Part shown: positions 25,338-33,320 of the stretch, piece after piece
Numbering within the stretch: position 1 is the stretch's first letter
Layout of the letters: every line of letters starts with the position of its first letter
Origin: Micromonospora fulviviridis
Lineage (GTDB): Bacteria > Actinomycetota > Actinomycetes > Mycobacteriales > Micromonosporaceae
Length of the DNA stretch: 64,000 nt
Reading direction: 5' to 3'
NCBI RefSeq assembly: GCF_014648395.1
Contig: NZ_BMRA01000002.1
Location: forward strand, 186,001 to 250,000
Notes under the pieces: model-generated
Told to the model about the DNA's origin: nothing
Databases searched by the model: none
The model's input: the letters and a program-made list of their open reading frames with translations, nothing else
Made by a program: the position numbers and the translations under genes

Positions 25338-25507
25338 CCAAGCCCTCCACCCCACACTGCGTTGCGGGTGAAGTTACTTTATGTTGCGCGGTACAAGCAA
25401 GCAGTTAAGTAAGACTTAACGCCTTCAAGGCCACATCCGTCGCTTAAGGCCCCGTCCCGGACAGAACAACGTCCGGCGAGGACTGGTTGTCACACCGGCG
25501 AGGCAGG
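25338..25507. promoter_or_regulatory. Divergent AT-rich control region upstream of lhr
   Basis: 170 bases, clearly less GC-rich than the surroundings at 25365-25435. On the minus strand TAAAGT (about 25380) is a -10 candidate for the unknown gene. The palindrome at 25404-25420 lies just upstream of it. The lhr side holds TTGTCACAC (25487-25495), described separately. Confidence 0.55.
25404..25420. promoter_or_regulatory. Candidate operator palindrome
   Basis: GTTAAGT-AAG-ACTTAAC, a perfect 7-base inverted repeat, unusually AT-rich for this genome. It is a good size for a dimeric helix-turn-helix regulator; which one is unknown. Confidence 0.5.
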
Positions 25508-25509
25508 AT
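25487..25509 (+). promoter_or_regulatory. Weak PafBC-type promoter candidate of lhr
   Basis: TTGTCACAC, an 8-base spacer, then CAGGAT. The TTGTCR core is perfect and the spacer is exact, but the -10 lacks the first T. If used, transcription would begin near the in-frame GTG at 25517. Confidence 0.3.
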
Positions 25510-28500
25510 GGAGGGCGTGGCGGACGAGGTGACCCGGGGCGCGGCGGTCCTGGCGGATTTCGGCGCGGCGACCCGGGAGTGGTTCACCGCGGCCTTCGCC
25601 GCGCCCACCGCCGCCCAGGCCGGCGCCTGGCGGTCGGTCGCCGCCGGGCGCAACGCCCTGGTCGTCGCACCGACCGGCTCCGGCAAGACCCTGGCCGCCT
25701 TCCTCTGGTCGCTGGACAAGCTGGCCAAGGAGCCGCCGCCGGCCGAGGCGCGGCAGCGCTGCCGGGTCCTCTACGTCAGCCCGCTCAAGGCACTGGCCGT
25801 CGACGTCGAGCGCAACCTGCGCGCCCCGCTCACCGGCATCCGGCAGGCCGCCACCCGGCTCGGTCTCACCCCGCCCGACATCACCGTGGGCATGCGCACC
25901 GGCGACACCCCCGCCGACGAGCGGCGGGCCTTCGCCCGGACTCCCCCGGACATCCTCATCACCACGCCCGAGTCGCTGTTCCTCCTGTTGACGTCGGCGG
26001 CCCGCGACTCGCTGCGCGGGGTCCGCACGGTGATCGTCGACGAGGTGCACGCCGTCGCCGGCACGAAGCGCGGCGCCCACCTGGCGCTCTCCCTGGAACG
26101 CCTCGACGCGCTGCTGGAGACGCCCGCACAGCGGATCGGGCTCTCCGCCACGGTCCGGCCGATCGACGTCTGCGCCCGCTTCCTCGGCGGAGCCCGCCCG
26201 GTCGACGTCGTGCAGCCGCCCACCAGCAAGACCATCGAGGTCAGCGTCCAGGTGCCGGTGGAGGACATGACCCGCCTCGACGAGCAGGAGCCGCCGGAGG
26301 ACGCGCTGGGCGGGATCGGCCCGCGCCGGGCGTCGATCTGGCCGGCCGTCGAGGAGCGGGTCTTCTCGCTGATCCGGTCGCACCGGTCGACCATCGTGTT
26401 CACCAACTCGCGGCGCAGCGCCGAGCGGCTCTGCGCCCGGCTCAACGAGCTGGCCGCCGAGGAACTGGAGGCGGCGGCCGCCCCGGACGGCGGCCGCGTG
26501 GCCCGGGGCGGCGAGCCGGTGGGCGTATCCGAGCTGTTGGCGGGGTTCGACGGCCCGGCGGGCGGCGACGGCGGTCCGGCGGGCGGCGCTCCGGGGGACG
26601 GCCACGGCCCGGCGGACGGTGCGGACGCGGCGGACGGTGCCGGCTCGGTGCGGCGGCGCGGGGCCGACGCGTTCGGCGGGCCGGTGGGGCCGCTGCGCGC
26701 GCCCCGGCAGCCGGCCGAGGTGATGGCGCAGTCCGGTGCGGCGGCCGGTGCGCCGCCGGTGATCGCCCGGGCGCACCACGGCAGCGTCTCCCGCGAGGAG
26801 CGCAAGCACATCGAGGAGGCGCTCAAGTCCGGGCAGCTCCCGGCCGTGGTCGCCACCTCCAGCCTGGAGCTGGGCATCGACATGGGCGCGGTCGACCTGG
26901 TCGTGCAGATCGAGGCGCCGCCGAGCGTCGCCGCCGGTTTGCAACGGGTCGGCCGGGCCGGGCACCAGGTCGGCGCGGTCTCCCGGGGCGTGGTCTTCCC
27001 GAAGCACCGCGGCGACCTGCTCTCCTGCACCGTGGTCGCCGAGCGGATGGGCGCGGGCGCGATCGAGGAGCTGCACTACCCGCGCAACCCGCTCGACGTG
27101 CTGGCCCAGCAGATCGTGGCGATGGTCGCCCTGGAGCCGTGGCGGCTCGGCGACCTCGCCGTGCTGGTCCGCCGCGCCGCTCCCTTCGCCGAGCTGCCCG
27201 AGTCGGCGCTGCACGCGGTGCTCGACATGCTCTCCGGGCGCTACCCGTCGACCGCCTTCGCCGAGCTGCGGCCCCGGCTGGTCTGGGACCGGGCCGCCGA
27301 CGTGCTCACCGGTCGGCCCGGCGCGCAGCGGCTCGCCGTGACCAGCGGCGGCACCATCCCCGACCGGGGCCTGTTCGGGGTCTTCCTGGCCGGCGCCGAG
27401 CGGGCCGCCCGGGTCGGCGAGCTCGACGAGGAGATGGTCTACGAGTCCCGGGTCGGCGACGTCTTCCTGCTCGGCTCGTCGTCCTGGCGGATCGAGGAGA
27501 TCACCCCCGACCGGGTGCTCGTCTCCCCCGCCCCCGGCCAAGCCGCCCGGATGCCGTTCTGGAAGGGCGACCAGCTCGGCCGCCCCGTCGAGCTGGGCCG
27601 CGCCATCGGCGCCCGGGTCCGGGCGCTGCTGCGCCAGTCCGACGCCGACGCCGTGGCCGCGCTGCGCGCCGGCGGGCTGGACGACTGGGCCGCCGGCAAC
27701 CTGATGGCCTACCTGCGCGAGCAGAAGGAGGCCACCCGGTCCCTGCCCGACGACCGCACGGTGGTGGTCGAGCGGTTCCGCGACGAGCTGGGCGACTGGC
27801 GGCTCGCCGTGCACTCGGTGCTCGGCGCCCGGGTCAACGGCCCGTGGGCGCTCGCCATCGGCCGCCGGCTCGCCGAGCGCTACGGGGTGGACGCCCAGGT
27901 CATGCCCTCCGACGACGGCATCGTGGTCCGGCTGCCCGACACCGCCGAGGAACCGCCCGGCGCCGACGTGGTGGTCTTCGACCCCGAGGAGATCGCCCAA
28001 CTGGTCGAGGAGTCCGTCGGCACCTCGGCGCTGTTCGCCTCGCGGTTCCGCGAGTGCGCGGCCCGGTCGCTGCTGCTGCCCCGCCGCGACCCGCGCCGCC
28101 GGCAGCCGCTCTGGCAGCAGCGCCAGCGCGCCGCCCAGCTCCTCGACGTGGCCCGCGAGTACGCCGACTTCCCGGTCACCCTGGAGGCCGCCCGGGAGTG
28201 CCTCCAGGACGTCTTCGACCAGCCCGCGCTGGCCGAGCTGATGCGCGACCTCGGCGCCCGCAAGGTCCGCCTCGTCGAGGTGGAGTCCGAGCGCCCGTCG
28301 CCGTTCGCCCGCTCGCTGCTCTTCGGCTACGTCGGCGCGTTCCTCTACGAGGGCGACGCGCCGCTGGCCGAACGGCGGGCCGCCGCCCTGGCCCTCGACT
28401 CCGGGCTCCTCGGCGAACTGCTCGGCCGGGTCGACCTGCGGGAACTGCTCGACCCCGCGGTGCTGGCCGAGACCGAACGGCAACTGCGCTGGCGCACCGA

Positions 28501-30289
28501 GCAGCGCCGCCCCCGCGACGCGGAGGACGTGGTCGAGCTGCTCCGGGTGGTCGGCGACCTGAGCGAGGCCGAGCTGGCCGAGCGGGGCGTACCGGCCGGA
28601 TGGCTGGACGAGCTGGAGGCGGCCCGGCGGGTGCTGCGGGTCCGGATCGCCGGCGAGGACCGCTGGGTGGTCGTCGAGGACGCCGCCCGGCTGCGCGACG
28701 CGCTCGGCGTGGCGCTGCCCGTGGGGGTGGCCGAGGCGTACCTGGAGCCGGTGGCCGACCCGCTCGGTGACCTGGTGGCCCGCTACGCCCGCACCCATGG
28801 CCCGTTCGCGGCGGCCACCTGCGCCGCCCGGTTCGGGCTCGGGGTGTTCGTCGTCGAGCAGACGCTGCGCCGGCTCGCCGCCACGGGGCGGGTGGTCTCC
28901 GGCGAGTTCGCGCCCGACAGCGTCGGCACCCAGTGGTGCGACGCCGAGGTGCTGCGGCTGCTGCGCCGCCGGTCCCTCGCCGCGCTGCGCCGGGAGATCG
29001 AGCCGGTGCCGCCCCGGGCGCTCGCCGCGTTCCTGCCCCGCTGGCAGCAGGTCGGCTCGTCGGCCCGCGGCGTCGAGGCGGTCGCCGCCACCGTCGAGCA
29101 GTTGCAGGGCGTGGCCGTGCCGGCGTCCGCGCTGGAACGCCTCGTGCTGCCCGCCCGCATCGCCGACTACTCCCCCGCCCAGCTCGACGAGCTCTGCGCC
29201 AGCGGCGAAGTGGTCTGGGCCGGCTCCGGCGCGATCTCCGGCGGCGACGGCTGGGTCACCCTGGCGTACGCGGACGTCGCGCCGCTGCTGCTGCCCCCGC
29301 CGGACGAGGCGCTGGCCGTCACCCCGCTGCACGAGGCGGTGCTCGACGCGCTCGGCGACGGGCAGGCGCTCTTCTTCCGGTCGCTCTCCGACCGGGTCGG
29401 CTCCACCGACGACACCGCCCTGGCGGCGGCGGTGTGGGACCTGGTCTGGGCCGGCCACCTCACCAACGACACCCTCGCTCCGCTGCGGGCGGCGCTCGGC
29501 GGCGGCGGCGCGCACCGGTCCCGGCCGGCCGCCCCGCGCACCCGCTACCGCCGCCCCGGCCGGGTGGCGCTGCCCAGCCGCGGCGGCCCGCCCACCGTGG
29601 CCGGCCGCTGGTCCCGGCTGCCCGAGCGCGACCTCGACCCCACCCGTCGGGCCGCCGCGCTCGCCGACCTGCTGCTCGAACGGCACGGCGTGGTCACCCG
29701 CGGCGCGGTCATGGCCGAGCAGGTGACCGGGGGCTTCGCGGCGGTCTACCCGGTGCTCTCCGCGCTGGAGGAACGCGGCGCGGCCCGGCGCGGCTACTTC
29801 GTCGAGGGGCTGGGGGCCGCCCAGTTCGCCGTGCCCGGTGCTGTGGACCGGATCCGCGCGCTCGCCGATCCCGCCGACGACAGCCGGGGCCGGGGCGGGC
29901 CGACCATCGTGCTCGCCGCCACCGACCCCGCCAACCCCTACGGCGCGGCGCTGCCCTGGCCCGACCGGGTGGTCGACTCCGGCGACGGGGCGGCACCGAC
30001 CACCGGGCACCGGGCCGGGCGGAAGGCCGGGGCGCTGGTCGTGCTGGTCGGCGGCGACCTGGTGCTCTACGTCGAGCGGGGCGGGCGGACCATCCTCTCG
30101 TTCACCGACGACACCGACGTGCTGGCCGCGGCCGGCAAGGCGCTCGCCGACGCGGTGTACTCCGGGGCGCTGGGGGCGATCTCGGTGGAACGCGCCGACG
30201 GCGAGGCGGTGCACTCCTCGCCGCTGCGCGACGCGCTGACCGCTGCCGGCTTCCGCGCCACCCCCCGCGGCCTCCGCCTCCGCGGCTGA
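25508..30289 (+). CDS. lhr: Lhr-type ATP-dependent DNA helicase
   Basis: A 1,593-residue superfamily 2 helicase. Visible: Walker A PTGSGKT near residue 60, DEVHAVAGTKRGAHL near 178, the SAT-equivalent GLSATVRPIDV, and the C-terminal RecA domain with TSSLELGIDMGAVDLVVQIEAPPSVAAGLQRVGRAGHQ. The Lhr core (winged helix and beta-barrel) and a large C-terminal domain (about residues 900-1590) follow. A Gly/Ala/Asp-rich linker (about 340-400) sits inside the second RecA domain and looks like a local expansion. Mycobacterial Lhr is a 3'-5' helicase induced by mitomycin C (family knowledge). The start may be ATG 25508 or GTG 25517. Confidence 0.93.
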   Translation: MEGVADEVTRGAAVLADFGAATREWFTAAFAAPTAAQAGAWRSVAAGRNALVVAPTGSGKTLAAFLWSLDKLAKEPPPAEARQRCRVLYVSPLKALAVDVERNLRAPLTGIRQAATRLGLTPPDITVGMRTGDTPADERRAFARTPPDILITTPESLFLLLTSAARDSLRGVRTVIVDEVHAVAGTKRGAHLALSLERLDALLETPAQRIGLSATVRPIDVCARFLGGARPVDVVQPPTSKTIEVSVQVPVEDMTRLDEQEPPEDALGGIGPRRASIWPAVEERVFSLIRSHRSTIVFTNSRRSAERLCARLNELAAEELEAAAAPDGGRVARGGEPVGVSELLAGFDGPAGGDGGPAGGAPGDGHGPADGADAADGAGSVRRRGADAFGGPVGPLRAPRQPAEVMAQSGAAAGAPPVIARAHHGSVSREERKHIEEALKSGQLPAVVATSSLELGIDMGAVDLVVQIEAPPSVAAGLQRVGRAGHQVGAVSRGVVFPKHRGDLLSCTVVAERMGAGAIEELHYPRNPLDVLAQQIVAMVALEPWRLGDLAVLVRRAAPFAELPESALHAVLDMLSGRYPSTAFAELRPRLVWDRAADVLTGRPGAQRLAVTSGGTIPDRGLFGVFLAGAERAARVGELDEEMVYESRVGDVFLLGSSSWRIEEITPDRVLVSPAPGQAARMPFWKGDQLGRPVELGRAIGARVRALLRQSDADAVAALRAGGLDDWAAGNLMAYLREQKEATRSLPDDRTVVVERFRDELGDWRLAVHSVLGARVNGPWALAIGRRLAERYGVDAQVMPSDDGIVVRLPDTAEEPPGADVVVFDPEEIAQLVEESVGTSALFASRFRECAARSLLLPRRDPRRRQPLWQQRQRAAQLLDVAREYADFPVTLEAARECLQDVFDQPALAELMRDLGARKVRLVEVESERPSPFARSLLFGYVGAFLYEGDAPLAERRAAALALDSGLLGELLGRVDLRELLDPAVLAETERQLRWRTEQRRPRDAEDVVELLRVVGDLSEAELAERGVPAGWLDELEAARRVLRVRIAGEDRWVVVEDAARLRDALGVALPVGVAEAYLEPVADPLGDLVARYARTHGPFAAATCAARFGLGVFVVEQTLRRLAATGRVVSGEFAPDSVGTQWCDAEVLRLLRRRSLAALRREIEPVPPRALAAFLPRWQQVGSSARGVEAVAATVEQLQGVAVPASALERLVLPARIADYSPAQLDELCASGEVVWAGSGAISGGDGWVTLAYADVAPLLLPPPDEALAVTPLHEAVLDALGDGQALFFRSLSDRVGSTDDTALAAAVWDLVWAGHLTNDTLAPLRAALGGGGAHRSRPAAPRTRYRRPGRVALPSRGGPPTVAGRWSRLPERDLDPTRRAAALADLLLERHGVVTRGAVMAEQVTGGFAAVYPVLSALEERGAARRGYFVEGLGAAQFAVPGAVDRIRALADPADDSRGRGGPTIVLAATDPANPYGAALPWPDRVVDSGDGAAPTTGHRAGRKAGALVVLVGGDLVLYVERGGRTILSFTDDTDVLAAAGKALADAVYSGALGAISVERADGEAVHSSPLRDALTAAGFRATPRGLRLRG

Positions 30290-30305
30290 CCCCGCCCCGC
30301 ACCCC

Positions 30306-30352
30306 GCGCCGCCGCACGCTCACGCCCCACGCCCCACCGGTCGCGCCCGCGC
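30306..30352. repeat. 47-bp direct repeat, copy 1
   Basis: Begins GCGCCGCCGCACGCTC and ends CGCGCCCGCGC. It matches the copy at 30415-30461 at 46 of 47 positions (A at 30322 against C at 30431). Confidence 0.8.
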
Positions 30353-30414
30353 TCGGCGCCCAGCGCCCCACCGGCCGCGCCCACGCCCATGCCCGCGCTC
30401 GGCCTCGGCCCTCG

Positions 30415-30461
30415 GCGCCGCCGCACGCTCCCGCCCCACGCCCCACCGGTCGCGCCCGCGC
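30415..30461. repeat. 47-bp direct repeat, copy 2
   Basis: Second copy of the repeat at 30306-30352, 109 bases downstream. It runs directly into the hexamer array. Confidence 0.8.
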
Positions 30462-30513
30462 CCAGCGCCAGCGCCAGCGCCAGCGCCGGCGCCGGCGCCG
30501 GCGCCGGCGCCGG
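30462..30513. repeat. Hexamer array GCCAGC / GCCGGC
   Basis: About eight tandem hexamers, the first half GCCAGC and the second half GCCGGC, ending at the palindrome. A slippage-prone simple repeat with no coding sense. Confidence 0.75.
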
Positions 30514-30563
30514 AGATCTTGGACGGAAACGGCCCCTATAGGGGCCTTTTCATACCAAGATCT
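30514..30563. terminator. Nested palindrome, probable terminator of lhr
   Basis: Outer arms AGATCTTGG / CCAAGATCT enclose GAAA-C-GGCCCC-TATA-GGGGCC-T-TTTC, so the whole 50 bases fold into one long hairpin with a TATA loop and a small internal bulge. T-rich flanks make it a plausible bidirectional terminator. Confidence 0.7.
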
Positions 30564-30815
30564 TGTGACGGTCCCGCGATGCGGGCGAGTTTCCTGAGGG
30601 GTGGGAGAGCAGGCTCGTTGAGATCGGCCTCGGGGTGTCTGCGGCTCGGCGCGGAATGCCTGCCACGCCACGAACCGGCGCGACCGGGCGGTGCCGGCCG
30701 GCACGCGGCGGGGCAAGTGCGCGGAGCGGGGGCGGTGCCTGCGCTGGACGCCGACCACACGGATACGTGGTGCCTCGCTCGTTAGGGTGTGCTGCGCAGA
30801 CGACGAGGGGGACCG

Positions 30816-31322
30816 ATGGCCTCGATCCAGGTACGACCCGCCGGACCCGGCGACCAGGCCGATGTCGCGGCCCTGCACCGACGGGAGTGGGGCGGCCCGT
30901 ACGTGGTGGTCCACGACACCCGCTACGACCTGCGGGAACTGCCCACGCTGGTGGCTGTGGACGGGGCGGGCGGGTTCGCCGGGGCGCTGGTGCACCGGCT
31001 CGCGGACGGTGGGCTGGAGGTGGTGAGCCTGGCCGCCACGGCACCGGGCAACGGCGCCGGCAGTGCCCTGATGGCCGCCGCCGAAGCACTCGCCGCGGCC
31101 GCCGGGGCGGACCGGCTCTGGCTGGTCACCACCAACGACAACCTCCGGGCGCTCCGCTTCTACCAGCGCCGTGGGCTGCGGATCGTGGCGGTGGACGCCG
31201 GCGCGGTGGACCGGGCGCGGGCGGTGAAGCCGAGCATCCCGTACCTCGGCGAGGACGACATCCCGCTCCATGACGAGCTGCGGCTGGAGCGGCGGCTCAC
31301 CGGGTCGGAGGTTCGGCCGTGA
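30816..31322 (+). CDS. GNAT-family N-acetyltransferase
   Basis: A 168-residue single-domain acetyltransferase. The acetyl-CoA loop reads TAPGNGAGSALMAAAEALA, and WLVTTNDNLRALRFYQRRGLRIV is the typical C-terminal strand and helix. GAGGGGG lies five bases before the ATG and TAGGGT (30783-30788) is its -10. It overlaps the SAM hydrolase gene by four bases (GTGA), so the two are made together. The acceptor substrate is unknown. Confidence 0.88.
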   Translation: MASIQVRPAGPGDQADVAALHRREWGGPYVVVHDTRYDLRELPTLVAVDGAGGFAGALVHRLADGGLEVVSLAATAPGNGAGSALMAAAEALAAAAGADRLWLVTTNDNLRALRFYQRRGLRIVAVDAGAVDRARAVKPSIPYLGEDDIPLHDELRLERRLTGSEVRP

Positions 31323-32113
31323 CCGGTCCCGACGGAAGCGCCTGGATCTCGCTGACCACCGACTACGGCCTGGCCGACGGGTTCGTGGCGGCCTGCCACG
31401 GGGTGCTCGCCCGGCTCGCCCCGGCCGCCCGGGTGATCGACGTGACCCACCTGGTGCCGCCGGCGGACGTACGCCGGGGCGCGGCGGTGCTCGCGCAGAC
31501 CGTGCCGTACCTGCCGGTGGGCGTGCACGTGGCGGTGGTCGACCCGGGCGTCGGCACCGCCCGAAGGGGTGTCGCGCTGGCCACCCCGGGCGGGCTGCTG
31601 GTCGGCCCGGACAACGGGCTGCTGCTGGACGCCGCCGAGGCCCTCGGCGGGATCACCGGGGCGGTCGAGCTGACCAACCCGGCCTGGCTCGCCCCGACGG
31701 TCTCCCGGACCTTCCACGGGCGGGACGTGTTCGCCCCGGTCGCCGCGCGGCTGGCGCTCGGCGCGCCGCTGGCCGAGGCGGGGCCGGCCGTGGACCCGGC
31801 CACGCTGGTCCGGCTGCCCGCGCCGCTGGTCCGCGCCGACGACACGGGCTTCACCGCCGAGGTGCTGACCGTCGACCACTTCGGCAACGTCCAGCTCGCC
31901 GCACCCGGTGAGCTGCTGTCCGGGCTGCCGGAGCGGGTACGGGTGGCCGGCCGGGCGGCGGTGCGGGGGCACACGTTCGGCGACGCGCCGGCCGGCGGGC
32001 TGGTCGCGTACGTGGACTCGGCCGGGCTGGTGGCGCTGGCGGTCAACACCGGCCGGGCCGTGGACCTGCTCGGCGTACGTCCGGGCGAGGTGGTGACGGT
32101 CACCGGCGGCTGA
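31319..32113 (+). CDS. SAM hydrolase (SAM hydroxide adenosyltransferase, DUF62)
   Basis: A 264-residue enzyme of the fluorinase/chlorinase-like DUF62 family. Members use hydroxide to cleave S-adenosylmethionine to adenosine and methionine. Visible: SLTTDYGLADGFVAACHGVLARLAPAARVIDVTH with the metal/SAM-binding Asp at the N-terminus, VAVVDPGVGTARRGVAL, GPDNGLL, TFHGRDVFAPVAARLA and the C-terminal VDHFGNVQL. The insertion loop that distinguishes halogenases is not obvious, so hydrolase is the default call. It is coupled to the upstream GNAT gene, and Nei follows 45 bases later on the same strand. Confidence 0.88.
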   Translation: MTGPDGSAWISLTTDYGLADGFVAACHGVLARLAPAARVIDVTHLVPPADVRRGAAVLAQTVPYLPVGVHVAVVDPGVGTARRGVALATPGGLLVGPDNGLLLDAAEALGGITGAVELTNPAWLAPTVSRTFHGRDVFAPVAARLALGAPLAEAGPAVDPATLVRLPAPLVRADDTGFTAEVLTVDHFGNVQLAAPGELLSGLPERVRVAGRAAVRGHTFGDAPAGGLVAYVDSAGLVALAVNTGRAVDLLGVRPGEVVTVTGG

Positions 32114-32158
32114 GCCGCCCCACCCTGCGGATCCGGCGGGCCGAGGGAGGATGGAGAG

Positions 32159-33139
32159 GTGCCCGAAGGCGACACCGTCTGGAACACCGCCCGCGTCCTC
32201 CAGCGCGCCCTGGCCGGCGCCCGGCTCACCGGCTCGGACTTCCGCGTGCCGCAGCTCGCCGCGACCGACCTGACCGGCTGGACCGTGCACGAGTCGGCCA
32301 GCCGGGGCAAACACCTGCTGCTCCGCCTCACCGCGCCGACCGACGCCGCCGCCACCCAAACCACCGACACCGCACGAGCCGACGCCCCGCGAGCCGACAC
32401 CGCACGAGCCGACGCCGCACGAGCCGACGCCCCGCGAGCCGACGCCCCGCGAACCGACGCCCCGCGAGCCGACGCCCCGCGAACCGGCGCCGCGCGAGCC
32501 GACGCGCCACCAGCCGGTGCCGCAGCCGCGAGCGGGCGGGACTGGACGCTGCACTCGCACCTGCGGATGGACGGCGCCTGGCGGGCGTACGCCCCGGGCG
32601 AGCGCTGGGCGGCCCGTCCCGCGCACCTGATCCGGGTGGTGCTCCGGTCCCCCGGCGCGGTGGCGGTTGGCTACCACCTGCACGAGCTGGCCCTGATCCC
32701 GACCGCCGAGGAGGAGTCCCTGGTCGGCCACCTCGGCCCGGACCTGCTCGGCCCGGACTGGGACCCGGACGAGGCGGTCCGCCGGCTGGCCGCCCACCCG
32801 GACGAGACCATCGGGGAGGCGCTGCTGGACCAGCGCAACCTGGCCGGGGTGGGCAACCTCTACAAGTGCGAGGTGCTGTTCCTGCGCGGGGTCTCCCCGT
32901 GGACGCCGGTCCGCGCGGTGCCCGACCTGGCCGGCACGGTCGGCCTCGCCCAGCGGCTGCTGGCCGCGAACCGGGGCCGCTGGACGCAGAGCACCACCGG
33001 CTCGCTGCACCGCGGGCAGACCAGCTACGTCTACGGCCGCCGGGCGCAGCCCTGCCGGCGCTGCGGCACGGCGATCCGCAAGGAGGAGCTGGGCGAGCGG
33101 GTGACCTACTGGTGCCCGGCCTGCCAGCCGGACCGCTGA
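32159..33139 (+). CDS. Nei-type (Fpg/Nei family) DNA glycosylase with an internal repeat insert
   Basis: A 326-residue base-excision repair enzyme that removes oxidised pyrimidines and nicks the strand. MPEGDTVWNTAR supplies the catalytic Pro2/Glu3, LLDQRNLAGVGNLYKCEVLFL is the helix-two-turn-helix, and the C-terminal zinc finger has CRRCG and CPAC. Unusually, about ten five-residue repeats (ARADAP type, residues 71-120) interrupt the beta-strand region between GKHLLLRL and WTLHSHLRMDG, encoded by a 15-bp minisatellite. The GTG or ATG start is fixed by the invariant PEG. It sits behind the GNAT-SAM hydrolase pair. Confidence 0.92.
   Translation: MPEGDTVWNTARVLQRALAGARLTGSDFRVPQLAATDLTGWTVHESASRGKHLLLRLTAPTDAAATQTTDTARADAPRADTARADAARADAPRADAPRTDAPRADAPRTGAARADAPPAGAAAASGRDWTLHSHLRMDGAWRAYAPGERWAARPAHLIRVVLRSPGAVAVGYHLHELALIPTAEEESLVGHLGPDLLGPDWDPDEAVRRLAAHPDETIGEALLDQRNLAGVGNLYKCEVLFLRGVSPWTPVRAVPDLAGTVGLAQRLLAANRGRWTQSTTGSLHRGQTSYVYGRRAQPCRRCGTAIRKEELGERVTYWCPACQPDR
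32369..32518. repeat. 15-bp minisatellite within the Nei gene, about 10 units
   Basis: The consensus unit is GCCCCGCGAGCCGAC. It is kept in frame, and each unit encodes a five-residue block: TARAD, APRAD, TARAD, AARAD, APRAD, APRTD, APRAD, APRTG, AARAD, APPAG. Copies differ by a few bases. Confidence 0.9.
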
Positions 33140-33153
33140 GCGGGACGGCGCGT

Positions 33154-33208
33154 GGAACTTCCACGAACCACCCAAGATCGCCCGAGATAGGGACGATTGG
33201 GTAGTTCC
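33154..33208. terminator. Imperfect long palindrome after the Nei gene
   Basis: GGAACT ... AGTTCC on the outside; CCCA(AG)ATCG / CGATTGGG and CCC-GAGATA-GGG inside. It starts 15 bases past the Nei stop and is a probable terminator. It shares the octamer CCAAGATC with other intergenic palindromes here. Confidence 0.6.
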
Positions 33209-33320
33209 CTCCCGCACCTTCGGCGTCGCATGCTGCGGTGGAGTGCTCACCGATCGTCAGCAGCGCGTACGCCCGCCACGTCGGGGTGACGGCAGGCGCG
33301 CCCCGACCCCGGGGAGAGCC

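Larger units (their letters stand above)
30290..30815. other. 526-bp low-complexity gap after lhr
   Basis: No convincing gene. It holds a pair of 47-bp direct repeats (30306-30352, 30415-30461), a run of hexamers GCCAGC then GCCGGC (about 30462-30513), a large nested palindrome (30514-30563), and the promoter of the downstream GNAT gene with TAGGGT at 30783-30788. Confidence 0.75.

Noticed and set aside
25490-30214. 1,574-codon open frame opposite lhr
   Set aside because: It mirrors the lhr gene exactly, and its translation is rich in Arg, Gly, Gln and Asp without domains. A GC-rich reading-frame shadow.
32369-32518. CRISPR-like regular repeat
   Set aside because: Units are 15 bp, contiguous, without spacers, and encode protein in frame; no cas genes are present.
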